DNA from: Coriobacteriia bacterium
GTDB taxonomy: Bacteria > Actinomycetota > Coriobacteriia > Anaerosomatales > PHET01
DNA length: 64,000 bases
Assembly (NCBI GenBank): GCA_034370385.1
Contig: JAXMKZ010000030.1
Coordinates: 62,001 to 126,000, forward strand
Direction of reading: 5' to 3'
A model generated the notes under the pieces. The model worked only from the letters and a program-made list of their open reading frames with translations, searched no databases and was not told where the DNA came from. A program made the position numbers and the translations under genes. Shown here one piece after another: positions 26,961 through 34,504 of the stretch (the stretch's first letter is position 1; each line of letters opens with the position of its first letter).

Positions 26961-26989
26961 TTGAAGCCCTATATCTTGTGTGCTAACGT
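26961..26989 (+). promoter_or_regulatory. Candidate nrdR promoter with NrdR-box-like sequence
   Basis: GCCCTATATCTTGTGT at 26966-26981 agrees with the NrdR-box pattern acaCwAtATaTwGtgt at 13 of 16 positions. TTGAAG (26961-26966) and TAACGT (26984-26989) could be weak -35 and -10 elements 17 bases apart, which would place the box in the spacer. Only one box is seen, whereas NrdR sites usually come in pairs. Confidence 0.4.
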
Positions 26990-27020
26990 CGCAGCTGACC
27001 TAGATGTGGGGGTGAGCTGC

Positions 27021-27467
27021 GTGCGTTGTCCCTTCTGTGGACATGGTGAGACCAAAGTCGTCGACTCTCGTACCTCGGAGTCGCAAGACGCCATCAGGAG
27101 ACGGCGCGAATGCCTCGAATGCACGGAGCGGTTCACCACCTATGAGCGTCGCGAAGAGATGCCTCTCATGGTGCTGAAGAAGGATGGTGCACCTGAACCG
27201 TTCGACCGAGCCAAGCTCATGCGCGGCCTGTTCGTTGCTACCGCCAAACGCGGTGTCACTCCCGATGAACTCGAATTCCTGATAGACGACATCGAGTCTG
27301 AACTTCACAACTCGTTTCGCTATGAGGTAGACAGCCTCACATTGGGTGACATGGTCCTTCAGCGCCTGCTCGTGCTCGACAAGGTCGCCTACGTGCGCTT
27401 CGCGTCAGTCTACAAGGAGTTCCAGGACCTCGATGAGTTCACTCGAGAGCTCAAGGGACTCGCCTAG
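27021..27467 (+). CDS. nrdR: Transcriptional repressor NrdR
   Basis: This 148-residue regulator senses ATP/dATP and represses ribonucleotide reductase genes. Zinc-ribbon cysteines are Cys3, Cys6, Cys31 and Cys34 (CPFC and CLEC), followed by the ATP-cone domain from about residue 48 (MVLKKDGAPEPFDRAKL). I chose GTG 27021 because it gives the family N-terminus beginning at the zinc ribbon and has GGGGGTGA just upstream; a longer in-frame start at 26937 would add 28 unrelated residues. It is followed three bases later by dut, another deoxynucleotide-pool gene. Confidence 0.94.
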   Translation: MRCPFCGHGETKVVDSRTSESQDAIRRRRECLECTERFTTYERREEMPLMVLKKDGAPEPFDRAKLMRGLFVATAKRGVTPDELEFLIDDIESELHNSFRYEVDSLTLGDMVLQRLLVLDKVAYVRFASVYKEFQDLDEFTRELKGLA

Positions 27468-27469
27468 CC

Positions 27470-27901
27470 ATGGACCTCCCCATCCGTCTCCTCGACAGTG
27501 GACTCCCGATGCCCGCGTACGCGCACGAGGGCGACGCTGGACTCGATCTCTTCGCAGCTCACGACACCTGTATCGAGCCGGGCGAACGCGTGTTGATCGG
27601 AACCGGGGTCGCTGTCGCTATACCTGAAGGTTATGCCGGTTTCGTCCAACCGCGCAGCGGTCTCGCCCTGCGCTCGGGGCTCTCGTTCGTGAACACGCCG
27701 GGCCTCATCGACAGTCACTACCGCGGCGAGATAAAGCTGATTGCGGTCAACCTCGATCCGGTGGATTCGATTCGAGTCACCAGAGGCCAGAAGGTCGCAC
27801 AGCTTGTGGTGCAGCCCGTGGTTCGGGTCGTTCCGGTCCAGGTCACGGCCCTCGACCCAACCACCAGAGGGGAGGGGGGCTTTGGCAGCACCGGCACCTA
27901 G
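27470..27901 (+). CDS. dut: Deoxyuridine 5'-triphosphate nucleotidohydrolase
   Basis: A 143-residue trimeric dUTPase with all five motifs: EGDAGLDL near 22, PRSGLALRSGL near 63, NTPGLIDSHYRGEI near 77, RGQKVAQLVV near 104 and the C-terminal GEGGFGSTGT. It hydrolyses dUTP to dUMP and keeps uracil out of DNA. ATG 27470 follows the nrdR stop after two bases. Its last 20 bases overlap the beginning of the Nudix gene in another frame. Confidence 0.96.
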   Translation: MDLPIRLLDSGLPMPAYAHEGDAGLDLFAAHDTCIEPGERVLIGTGVAVAIPEGYAGFVQPRSGLALRSGLSFVNTPGLIDSHYRGEIKLIAVNLDPVDSIRVTRGQKVAQLVVQPVVRVVPVQVTALDPTTRGEGGFGSTGT

Positions 27902-28349
27902 CGGTCCTCGCATTCGTGTGGCCGCGGCCATCCTGATCGACGATCGCCTCGTCCTCGTGCGACATCGTGCAGCACGCGCCTCCTACCACCTGCTTCCCGG
28001 TGGGGGCGTTGGCTATCGAGAGACCCTTGAAGACGCGCTCGTGCGTGAAGTCGAGGAAGAGACCGGCCTGGCGGTCACGCTCGGTGAACCGCTGCTGATC
28101 TCCGACACGATAGACCCCAGCGGTCCACGCCACGTCGTCAACATCACGTTCTCTGCCACTGTCGTCGGCGGCGCCATCACGGACCGACCATCTGACGCAC
28201 AGGTAGAAGCGGTGGAACTGGTCCGGCTTGATGCGCTCACCGGTCTAGACCTGAGGCCGCCAATCGCCGGCCAGCTACGGGCGATGCTCAGCGGACAGAG
28301 CGTTGAACCCACGCGCTATTTGGGCTCACTGTTCACGACCGGGTCGTGA
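27882..28349 (+). CDS. Nudix hydrolase
   Basis: The 155-residue protein contains a canonical Nudix box in GGGVGYRETLEDALVREVEEETGL, consistent with G-x5-E-x7-REVEEE-x-G. Substrate unknown; pairing with dut suggests clean-up of non-canonical nucleotides. I set the start at TTG 27882 because GGAGGGGGGC lies immediately upstream and no other start fits the frame before the conserved IRVAAAILID strand. It overlaps dut by 20 bases. A perfect hairpin spans its stop codon. Confidence 0.85.
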   Translation: MAAPAPSGPRIRVAAAILIDDRLVLVRHRAARASYHLLPGGGVGYRETLEDALVREVEEETGLAVTLGEPLLISDTIDPSGPRHVVNITFSATVVGGAITDRPSDAQVEAVELVRLDALTGLDLRPPIAGQLRAMLSGQSVEPTRYLGSLFTTGS

Positions 28350-28353
28350 ACAG
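28329..28353 (+). terminator. Perfect 11-bp inverted repeat at the Nudix stop codon
   Basis: CTGTTCACGAC (28329-28339) pairs perfectly with GTCGTGAACAG (28343-28353) around a three-base loop. It may terminate the dut operon, though only TTT follows. A TTGACA begins at 28355, so it could instead be an operator for the permease gene. Confidence 0.45.
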
Positions 28354-28477
28354 TTTGACATAAGTCGACCGGCGGTCGAACGATATGCTCCACGAAGGGG
28401 GTGACGGCTCCGCGCTCAGCATTGCTCTAACAGCGGCAAGAGGCAGACTCACGAAGCAATGACAGAAGGGTGGATCA

Positions 28478-29902
28478 ATGGAGGGGTTCTTCAAGTTCTC
28501 TGAGCGCGGGACCGATCTCAAGACTGAGATCATCGCTGGCCTCACAACGTTTCTGACCATGGCCTACATCATCTTTGTGAACCCGGGCATCCTATCGGCC
28601 GCCGGGGTTCCGTTCGCGGGTGCCGCAACAGCTACGGCGTTGGGTGCCGCACTCATGTGCATCGCCATGGGCGTCATCAGCAACCGGCCTTTGGCACTGG
28701 CCTCGGGTATGGGCCTGAACGCGGTGGTCACCTTTTCGATCATCGGGTTCGCACAGGCCAACGTACCGTGGCAGGTGGGCATGTCGGTCATCTTCGTCGA
28801 AGGTATCCTGATTTTCCTGCTGGTACTGTCCGGGCTTCGTGAGTCGATCATGAACGCGATTCCACTCGACCTGAAGCGTGCCATCGGTGTGGGAATCGGC
28901 CTCTTCATCACGGTCATAGGCCTCATTGAGGGCGGAATCATCACCCCGAACCAGGCTACGGTTGTCTCCTTGGGTGACTTCACCAAGCCCTACGTCTGGG
29001 TGGCCCTTATCGGACTGTTCGCCATCCTCGCGTTCATGGCGCTCGGCATCAAGGGCGACATCCTGTGGGGCATCTTGGTTGCGACGGGCGCCGCGTTGCT
29101 GCTCAACGTCACCTCGCTGCCAAAGGCCATTGTCGCCAACCCTGACTTCTCCACGTTCATGGCGCCCTTCCAGCAGGTAGAGGGCGGAATGGCCATCACC
29201 CAGATCTTCACTCCGGCCCTGTTGTTCGCGGTGTTCGCGGTCATGCTGTCCGACTTCTTCGACACCATGGGTACCGTGATCTCAGTGGGCGAGCAGGCCG
29301 GATTCACTGACGCCGAGGGCAACGTCCCCGGTGTTCGCAACATTCTGTTGGTGGACTCAGCGGCCGCCGCCACCGGTGGCCTGTTCGGCGCCAGCTCGAT
29401 CACGACCTACATCGAGTCGGCTGCTGGCGTGGCTGAGGGCGGTCGTACTGGCCTGACCGCCATCGTTGCGGGCGTGCTCTTCGCGATTGCGGCGTTCTTC
29501 TCGCCCGTCGTTCAGATGATCGGTGGGGGATTCGCGGTCGTCAACACCGAACGGTTCGGGAGCTTCCTCGCTGCTGGCTTCACCGTGCCCGATGGCACCA
29601 GTTTCTTCTCGTTCCCGATCACAGCGGGCGCGCTCATCATCGTCGGCTTCCTCATGATGAAGGGTGTTCGCGAAATCGACTGGAACAACCTTGAGGACGC
29701 GTTCCCCGCATTCATGACGATCGTCGGTATTCCGCTGACGTACAACATCAGCTGGGGCATCGGCCTGGGCTTCATCAGCTACATCGTCATCAAGATCTTC
29801 CACGGCAAGGTCAAGGATATCCACCCGCTTATGTGGGTGGCGGGTCTAGCTTTCCTCGGCGCGTTCCTTCAGGGGCCGATCCTCAGCCTCATCACCGGCT
29901 AA
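28478..29902 (+). CDS. AzgA-type (NCS2) purine permease
   Basis: A 474-residue transporter with about 12-14 hydrophobic segments. EIIAGLTTFLTMAYIIFVNP at 13-32 and GMGLNA near 77 are hallmarks of the AzgA/PbuG group of proton symporters for adenine, guanine or hypoxanthine. The ATG has AAGGGTGG upstream. The 128-base leader contains no recognisable purine riboswitch. Purine salvage genes apt and hpt occur on the other strand at 44.7-45.8 kb, which fits uptake of purine bases. A strong hairpin separates it from the next permease. Confidence 0.9.
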   Translation: MEGFFKFSERGTDLKTEIIAGLTTFLTMAYIIFVNPGILSAAGVPFAGAATATALGAALMCIAMGVISNRPLALASGMGLNAVVTFSIIGFAQANVPWQVGMSVIFVEGILIFLLVLSGLRESIMNAIPLDLKRAIGVGIGLFITVIGLIEGGIITPNQATVVSLGDFTKPYVWVALIGLFAILAFMALGIKGDILWGILVATGAALLLNVTSLPKAIVANPDFSTFMAPFQQVEGGMAITQIFTPALLFAVFAVMLSDFFDTMGTVISVGEQAGFTDAEGNVPGVRNILLVDSAAAATGGLFGASSITTYIESAAGVAEGGRTGLTAIVAGVLFAIAAFFSPVVQMIGGGFAVVNTERFGSFLAAGFTVPDGTSFFSFPITAGALIIVGFLMMKGVREIDWNNLEDAFPAFMTIVGIPLTYNISWGIGLGFISYIVIKIFHGKVKDIHPLMWVAGLAFLGAFLQGPILSLITG

Positions 29903-29912
29903 CAACAGCTCA

Positions 29913-29941
29913 AGGCCCCCGGTTCAACGAGCCGGGGGCCT
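29913..29941 (+). terminator. Hairpin between the two permease genes
   Basis: AGGCCCCCGG (29913-29922) pairs perfectly with CCGGGGGCCT (29932-29941) around a nine-base loop. The tail TCTC is weakly T-rich. It probably terminates or attenuates transcription between the permeases. Confidence 0.7.
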
Positions 29942-29965
29942 CTCACAACGGACAAGGAGGGTGAA

Positions 29966-31306
29966 GTGGCAGCCAGTCAAGACGTCGTCCAAACCGACGA
30001 AGTGATGCCGCTATCGCGCGCAATCCCGCTCTCGCTTCAGCACCTGATGGCCATGTTCGGCGCGACCGTTCTCGTCCCGATTCTCACGGGCCTGGACCCC
30101 GGCGTAGGACTGATGACCTCGGGCATCGGGACTATCCTGTACTTGATCTGCGTCCGCAACAAGATTCCGAGCTACCTAGGCTCGAGCTTCGCCTTCATCG
30201 CTCCGATCATCGCAGTCGGTGGCGGACCAGGTGGCAAGAATATACCGGCTGCGCTCGGTGGACTTGTTGTCGCCGGCGTTGTCTACATGGTCGTGGCAGC
30301 CGTAGTCAAAGCATTTGGAACCGGCTGGCTCAACAGACTGCTTCCACCGGCACTCGTGGGCTCGATCGTCGTAGTCATCGGACTAGGGCTGTCGGCCGTG
30401 GCGGTGAAGATGTCCATGTTCCCGTTTGCGGACCCGACTCAGGGCTTCGATCCCAAGCTCATCGCTGTGGCCACGATCACCCTGGCTGCAGCCATCGTGT
30501 TCTCAAGCTTCTTCAAAGGCTTTCTCAAGACGATACCGGTGCTCATGGGCATCGTCGTCGGCTACCTTGTGTCCATTCCGCTCGGCCTCGTCAGCTTTGA
30601 AGGTATCCAGAGCGCCTCATGGATCGGGCTGCCCACGCTGACGTTCCCGGTCTTCGAGCTTGACGCGATACTCATCATCGCCCCAGTGGCGGTCGTGGTC
30701 ATCATCGAGCACATCGGGCACCTTCTGGTCATCAACGAGATCACGGGCAAGGACTTCACCCCGATGCTTCCCGAGTCGCTGTTCGGCGACGGCCTGGCGA
30801 CCGCGATCTCGGGCGCCGTCGGCGGCACTCCGTCGACCACGTACGCTGAGAACATCGGCGTCATGGCCGTTACTCGCGTCTACGCGACTCAGATGTTCTG
30901 GTTCGCCGGTGCGTTCGCCATTGTCATCGGCGGCTTCGTGCCGAAGTTCAACGCGGCGATCAGCTCGATTCCCACGGCGGTCATGGGCGGGATCTCGCTG
31001 CTCCTGTTCGGCTTGATCGCTTCCAGCGGAATCCGCCTGCTGGCCAACAGTGGTATCGATTTCAGCCACAGCCGGAATCTGATTCTCTCAAGTGTGGTAC
31101 TGGTCATCGGCATCGGCATGGAGACTGGCGGGTTCGCCATTCCGCTGGGCAAGTACACCGTTCCGGGTATGGCACTCGCTGCCTTCGTCGGAATCCTGCT
31201 CAATCTGGTACTACCCAAGGAGAGCACAGGCCTGGCCGTCGACTCGCCGGCCTTCGTCGCCGAAGTGCAGGCTGAGGCTGCAGAGGCGGCAGACGCACGA
31301 GCGTAG
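29966..31306 (+). CDS. UraA-type (NCS2) uracil/xanthine permease
   Basis: A 446-residue member of the NCS2 branch that includes UraA and PbuX. The N-terminus SLQHLMAMFGATVLVPIL and the SSFAFIAPI motif near 72 are typical, and EHIGHLLVINEITGKDF near 251 carries the conserved Glu of the substrate site. Uracil and xanthine transporters are hard to separate by eye. GTG 29966 follows AAGGAGG at 29954-29960. It is flanked by hairpins on both sides, so it may be made mostly from its own message. Confidence 0.9.
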   Translation: MAASQDVVQTDEVMPLSRAIPLSLQHLMAMFGATVLVPILTGLDPGVGLMTSGIGTILYLICVRNKIPSYLGSSFAFIAPIIAVGGGPGGKNIPAALGGLVVAGVVYMVVAAVVKAFGTGWLNRLLPPALVGSIVVVIGLGLSAVAVKMSMFPFADPTQGFDPKLIAVATITLAAAIVFSSFFKGFLKTIPVLMGIVVGYLVSIPLGLVSFEGIQSASWIGLPTLTFPVFELDAILIIAPVAVVVIIEHIGHLLVINEITGKDFTPMLPESLFGDGLATAISGAVGGTPSTTYAENIGVMAVTRVYATQMFWFAGAFAIVIGGFVPKFNAAISSIPTAVMGGISLLLFGLIASSGIRLLANSGIDFSHSRNLILSSVVLVIGIGMETGGFAIPLGKYTVPGMALAAFVGILLNLVLPKESTGLAVDSPAFVAEVQAEAAEAADARA

Positions 31307-31329
31307 CAGCTAGGCACGAGTCCGACGTT

Positions 31330-31372
31330 TGACGCCCCCGGTTGCCATAAGGATTGGTGGCCGGGGGCGTCA
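31330..31372 (+). terminator. Strong hairpin after the uracil/xanthine permease
   Basis: TGACGCCCCCGG (31330-31341) pairs perfectly over 12 bp with CCGGGGGCGTCA (31361-31372), and wobble pairs extend it inward. It lies just before the ribosome binding site of the small lipoprotein gene. Confidence 0.75.
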
Positions 31373-31391
31373 CTTAGGGAGGCGAACATAC

Positions 31392-31628
31392 ATGCGATTC
31401 CGCCGCAGGATCACACTCGTGGTCATGTCCGCGGCTCTGGCGCTCATCCTGACCGGGTGTTCGACATCCGGAGGCGACGACAAGAACGACTCGCAGGCCC
31501 AGCCGGCGACGCCAGCCACGGGTGGAATCACCGAGCCGATCGACGACGCGCAGGATGCCGCCGACGACGCCAACGATGTGATACAGCAGCAGCAGGACGC
31601 GGTCCAGGATCTTGAGGACGGGGACTAA
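31392..31628 (+). CDS. Small secreted lipoprotein of unknown function
   Basis: This 78-residue protein has a basic start, a hydrophobic signal segment and the lipobox LTGC near residue 20, so it should be lipidated and exported. The mature part is acidic, Gln/Asp/Ala-rich and probably helical or disordered (DDAQDAADDANDVIQQQQDA). No family is recognised. ATG 31392 has AGGGAGG at 31376-31382. It is the last + strand gene before the switch in gene direction, and a GGGACT/AGTCCC palindrome spans its stop codon. Confidence 0.75.
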   Translation: MRFRRRITLVVMSAALALILTGCSTSGGDDKNDSQAQPATPATGGITEPIDDAQDAADDANDVIQQQQDAVQDLEDGD

Positions 31629-31651
31629 GTCCCGTGACGACACCACGCGAT

Positions 31652-31673
31652 GCCCAGAGAAGGCCTGCTGGGC
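31652..31673. terminator. Weak hairpin in the convergent spacer
   Basis: GCCCAG (31652-31657) and CTGGGC (31668-31673) can pair around a ten-base loop. No T-run follows. It may help end transcription of the lipoprotein gene. Confidence 0.3.
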
Positions 31674-31693
31674 GTGGGTGGAGACTGACGCAT

Positions 31694-31721
31694 ATGTCTG
31701 ATAATGCATCTTATGTCATAT
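31694..31721. other. Candidate chromosomal dif site (XerC/XerD recombination site)
   Basis: The sequence has an 11-bp left arm ATGTCTGATAA (31694-31704), a 6-bp centre TGCATC (31705-31710) and an 11-bp right arm TTATGTCATAT (31711-31721). This is the 11-6-11 layout of bacterial dif, with the conserved inner GATAA and TTATGTCA core of the XerC- and XerD-type arms. The arms are partly palindromic (7 of 11 positions). It lies in an AT-rich intergenic spacer exactly where + genes meet - genes. No xer gene or integrated element is adjacent. Assignment is by pattern and position only. Confidence 0.7.
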
Positions 31722-31791
31722 TGATATCGAAAGACTTATCCCCTGCGAGTCTCGTGTCCCCTGGATACACCCGCTCAGCGGAGCCGAGCGT

Positions 31792-32127
31792 TCAGGCGGT
31801 CGGGTCTTCGTCGGTGTCCGGCGCCGGGGACGGCGTCAGGTAGGCGTCCTCGAACTGGGCTTTCGTCATCTCCAAGAGATCCTCTTGAGCGCGCTCGAGG
31901 ATCGCCTCAGCCTCGGCGCGATCTTCGAGTACACCCACGGAGACCACGGCCTCGTAGTCGTCCAGCCGAACGGCCTCGATTCTCCACCGCTCAGACTCCT
32001 GCGGCTCCACTTCAGGAGGCGTCCGGTACAAGATATCGTCGCGCCACTCGAAGTCGGCGGCATCAGTCGAGTCGACGCGCGTGAGCCTTACCCGCCAGAA
32101 ATCATCAGCTGCACCGATGATCTTCAT
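31792..32127 (-). CDS. Conserved-looking hypothetical protein
   Basis: The 111-residue protein begins MKIIGAADDFWRVRLTRVDS and ends in an acidic Pro/Asp-rich tail. It lacks a signal peptide or membrane helix and has a mixed alpha/beta composition with a helical EDRAEAEAILERAQEDLLEM segment. I do not recognise it. ATG 32127 was chosen over a longer frame because that frame overlaps the upstream SH3 gene; AAGGA lies about 12 bases before it. It is the last gene of a three-gene set with the SH3 and membrane proteins. Confidence 0.6.
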   Translation of the reverse strand: MKIIGAADDFWRVRLTRVDSTDAADFEWRDDILYRTPPEVEPQESERWRIEAVRLDDYEAVVSVGVLEDRAEAEAILERAQEDLLEMTKAQFEDAYLTPSPAPDTDEDPTA

Positions 32128-32131
32128 GCCG

Positions 32132-32572
32132 TTACTTGTCCTTTGCCTCGGTGTAGTTAGGGTTCGATGACACCCAGCCCTTGGAGCCATCTGAAGACCG
32201 AACCTCGTACCACCCGGACCTCTTGGATAGCAGCGTGAGTTTCTCGCCCTTCCTCAGACCGCGGATGGGCGTGGCATCGGCCTCAGGCTTAGTGCGGAAG
32301 TTGAGCCCGTCGATGAGCACCACGACTGTACCGGCGGCGGCTTCCGGTTTGGTTGTGGGCTTGGGCTTCGCCTCGTCACCAGCCTCGTCCTCCCCTTCTT
32401 GCGCTGGCGGGGGGGCGGTCGTGTCAACAGAGGCGGCTCCGCTTCCAGCCTGCGCGGCCTGGCTGCTGGCGTCGCGATACTCACTCCACCAGCCGCGTAC
32501 TGTCAGTACAAGCACAAGCAGAACCACTGCTGCAGCAATGCCCTTGGCGTACTTGAGTGTCTCTGCGCTCAC
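32132..32572 (-). CDS. Membrane-anchored bacterial SH3-domain protein
   Basis: A 146-residue protein with one N-terminal membrane helix (about 10-26), a Pro/Glu/Lys-rich linker and a C-terminal SH3b domain from about residue 82: LNFRTKPEADATPIRGLRKGE, then WYEVRSSDGSKGWVSS. Such domains usually bind peptidoglycan or cell-wall peptides outside the membrane. Partner unknown. Its first codons overlap the stop of the next upstream gene by four bases, indicating an operon with the membrane protein at 32569-33117. Confidence 0.8.
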   Translation of the reverse strand: MSAETLKYAKGIAAAVVLLVLVLTVRGWWSEYRDASSQAAQAGSGAASVDTTAPPPAQEGEDEAGDEAKPKPTTKPEAAAGTVVVLIDGLNFRTKPEADATPIRGLRKGEKLTLLSKRSGWYEVRSSDGSKGWVSSNPNYTEAKDK

Positions 32573-33117
32573 AGGTACAGTCCCCCACCGTAGACAGCGG
32601 TCTCATCCAGGCCAAAGGACTCGCTTACCTCAGCAAGGCTTCGGCGCGCCTTCTGCGTATATGCCCTGACAGCCTTGAGGTCGATGGTCGCCAGAAGTTC
32701 CAGCGCGCCTTCTTCCCGATCATCATCCGAGATGCGCGACGCCTCCTGCGCTACCAGGAATGCGGCGTCACCAAGTTCCTCCGCCAGAACGACCAACGAA
32801 CGAGGAAGCGCCATCCGATCCAGTTCGTCGGCGAGCATCGTGGCCCGCATCGCAACCTCATGCAGCGCCCGGCGTTCGCTCGACTCAGGGTCTTTGGCGA
32901 ACTCAGCGAGAGCCTCATCATCTCCCTCGGACAAGCGGGTGAGGGTCTCGTCAAGACCCTGTGCGGCGGCCTCGACCGCCTCCGCCTTCACGAGGAGCCG
33001 AAGCAGGCGCTTCCGGCTGTACGCGCGCCAGCCCAAGAAAGCGCCACCGACGGCGGCCGCAAGAAGAAGGACCACACCAACTACAAGAGCAATCGTCGCC
33101 CAACCGGGCACGGACAC
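32569..33117 (-). CDS. Single-pass membrane protein with helical domain, unknown function
   Basis: A 182-residue protein with one membrane helix at about 8-30, a short basic stretch (RAYSRKRLLRLL) and a long helical, acidic cytoplasmic-type region to the end. No conserved catalytic motif is apparent and no family is recognised. It is co-directional and overlapping with the SH3-domain gene, so the two may form an envelope-linked pair. The next gene upstream, paaK, ends 35 bases away. Confidence 0.65.
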   Translation of the reverse strand: MSVPGWATIALVVGVVLLLAAAVGGAFLGWRAYSRKRLLRLLVKAEAVEAAAQGLDETLTRLSEGDDEALAEFAKDPESSERRALHEVAMRATMLADELDRMALPRSLVVLAEELGDAAFLVAQEASRISDDDREEGALELLATIDLKAVRAYTQKARRSLAEVSESFGLDETAVYGGGLYL

Positions 33118-33152
33118 ACCTCCTGCGCGCAGCTAGAGTTCAATCCACCGTG

Positions 33153-34457
33153 TCAGCTATCGTCTCGGCGGTCCAACACCCGCTTCGATTTGCCAGCTGA
33201 GCGCTCGATAGCCCCCGATTCCACCAGCGTAACCTTCGCGCGCAACCCCAGAACGGATTGCAGCTTGTCGGCTACCGCCTTCTGAAACCCGACCATCTCC
33301 GCCATGATATCCGAAAACACGGCCTCCTCGACTTCGATGCGCACTTCAAGGTCGTCGAGATTGTGTTGACGCTCGACTACGATGAGGTAGTGGGGTCGCA
33401 CGCCTTCGATGGCGAAGAGGACATCCTCGATCTGACTGGGGAACACGTTGACTCCGCGAATGATGAGCATGTCATCGGTACGCTGTCTGACCTGGCTCAT
33501 CCTGGCGAGAGTCCTACCGCACTCGCAGCGCGACGTGTCGAGAACGGTCAGATCGCGGGTTCGGTACCTGAGCACGGGGAATGCTTCCTTGGTGAGCGTC
33601 GTGATGACCAGTTCGCCTTCTTCGCCCGGTCCAACCGGCTCACCGGTGGCCGGGTCGACGACCTCGGCCAGAAGGTGGTCTTCGGCTAGGTGCAGGCCGC
33701 ACGAGCACTCGCACTCGCCACTGACGCCCGGCCCCATGACCTCGGACAGCCCGTAGTTGTCCGTGGCGCGGATACCGAGTCTGGCTTCGATCTCGCTCTT
33801 CATCTTCGCTGAACACGGCTCCCCGCCGAACAGTCCCAGCCGCAACGGCAGCGCTGAGAAGTCGACGCCCAGCTGTTCGCCCTGTTCTGCCAGATACAGA
33901 GCGTAACTGGGTGTCGAAACGAGTACCGTGGTGCCGAAATCCGCCATCATCATCAGGTGACGTTCGGTCTGCCCGCTGCCAGCGGGGATGATGGTCGCTC
34001 CGATACGTTCGATTCCGTAGTGCATGCCCCACCCGCCGGTGAACATCCCGTAGAGGAACGCCATGTCCACGAGGTCGCCGCGATGGACACCTGCCGATGC
34101 GGCCACCCGGGCGGTGAGCTCGGTCCACGTGTTGATGTCGCCGCGCGAGTAGCCCACGACGATAGGTTTGCCCGTGGTTCCACTCGATGAGTGAATCCGC
34201 ACGACTTCGTCAAGCGGCAGGGCGAACATCCCGAATGGGTACGTGTCCCGCAGCGCGATCTTGTCCGTGAACGGCAACCTGCGCACGTCGTCAAGGGAAC
34301 GGATGTCGCGGGGCTTGATCCCCCGCTCGTCCATGAGCCGCCGGTAATGCGGCACGCGCTCGTAGGACCACGACACGGTCATCTGCAGGCGCCTGAGCTG
34401 CAGGGCGTGCAGGGACACGCGGTCCATACACTCGTACTCCGGATTCCATATAGTCAC
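33153..34457 (-). CDS. paaK: Phenylacetate-CoA ligase family enzyme, copy 1
   Basis: A 434-residue AMP-forming acyl-CoA ligase. The ATP-binding phrase [15 protein letters not shown] is near 93, [12 protein letters not shown] near 237, RTRDLT near 310 and the hinge/C-terminal [19 protein letters not shown] near 330-348. It should activate phenylacetate or related aryl acids to CoA thioesters. Archaeal and anaerobic relatives are often linked to indolepyruvate oxidoreductase genes, as here: iorA, iorB, an ACT protein and the liv transporter lie upstream in the same direction. A second copy is at 56.0 kb. The exact acid is unknown. Confidence 0.92.
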   Translation of the reverse strand: MTIWNPEYECMDRVSLHALQLRRLQMTVSWSYERVPHYRRLMDERGIKPRDIRSLDDVRRLPFTDKIALRDTYPFGMFALPLDEVVRIHSSSGTTGKPIVVGYSRGDINTWTELTARVAASAGVHRGDLVDMAFLYGMFTGGWGMHYGIERIGATIIPAGSGQTERHLMMMADFGTTVLVSTPSYALYLAEQGEQLGVDFSALPLRLGLFGGEPCSAKMKSEIEARLGIRATDNYGLSEVMGPGVSGECECSCGLHLAEDHLLAEVVDPATGEPVGPGEEGELVITTLTKEAFPVLRYRTRDLTVLDTSRCECGRTLARMSQVRQRTDDMLIIRGVNVFPSQIEDVLFAIEGVRPHYLIVVERQHNLDDLEVRIEVEEAVFSDIMAEMVGFQKAVADKLQSVLGLRAKVTLVESGAIERSAGKSKRVLDRRDDS

Positions 34458-34504
34458 GCTTTGGCATCCCTTCTGCCTTCGCCGATCACGGACCTGTTGC
34501 CGCG

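Noticed and set aside
28354-28477. Purine riboswitch upstream of the AzgA-type permease
   Set aside because: I looked for the conserved TATA...TTTCTACC core and pairing loops and did not find them.
31629-31843. Small + strand open frame across the convergent spacer
   Set aside because: No ribosome binding site or conserved composition, and it runs into the - strand gene at 31792; the spacer is better explained by the dif-like site.
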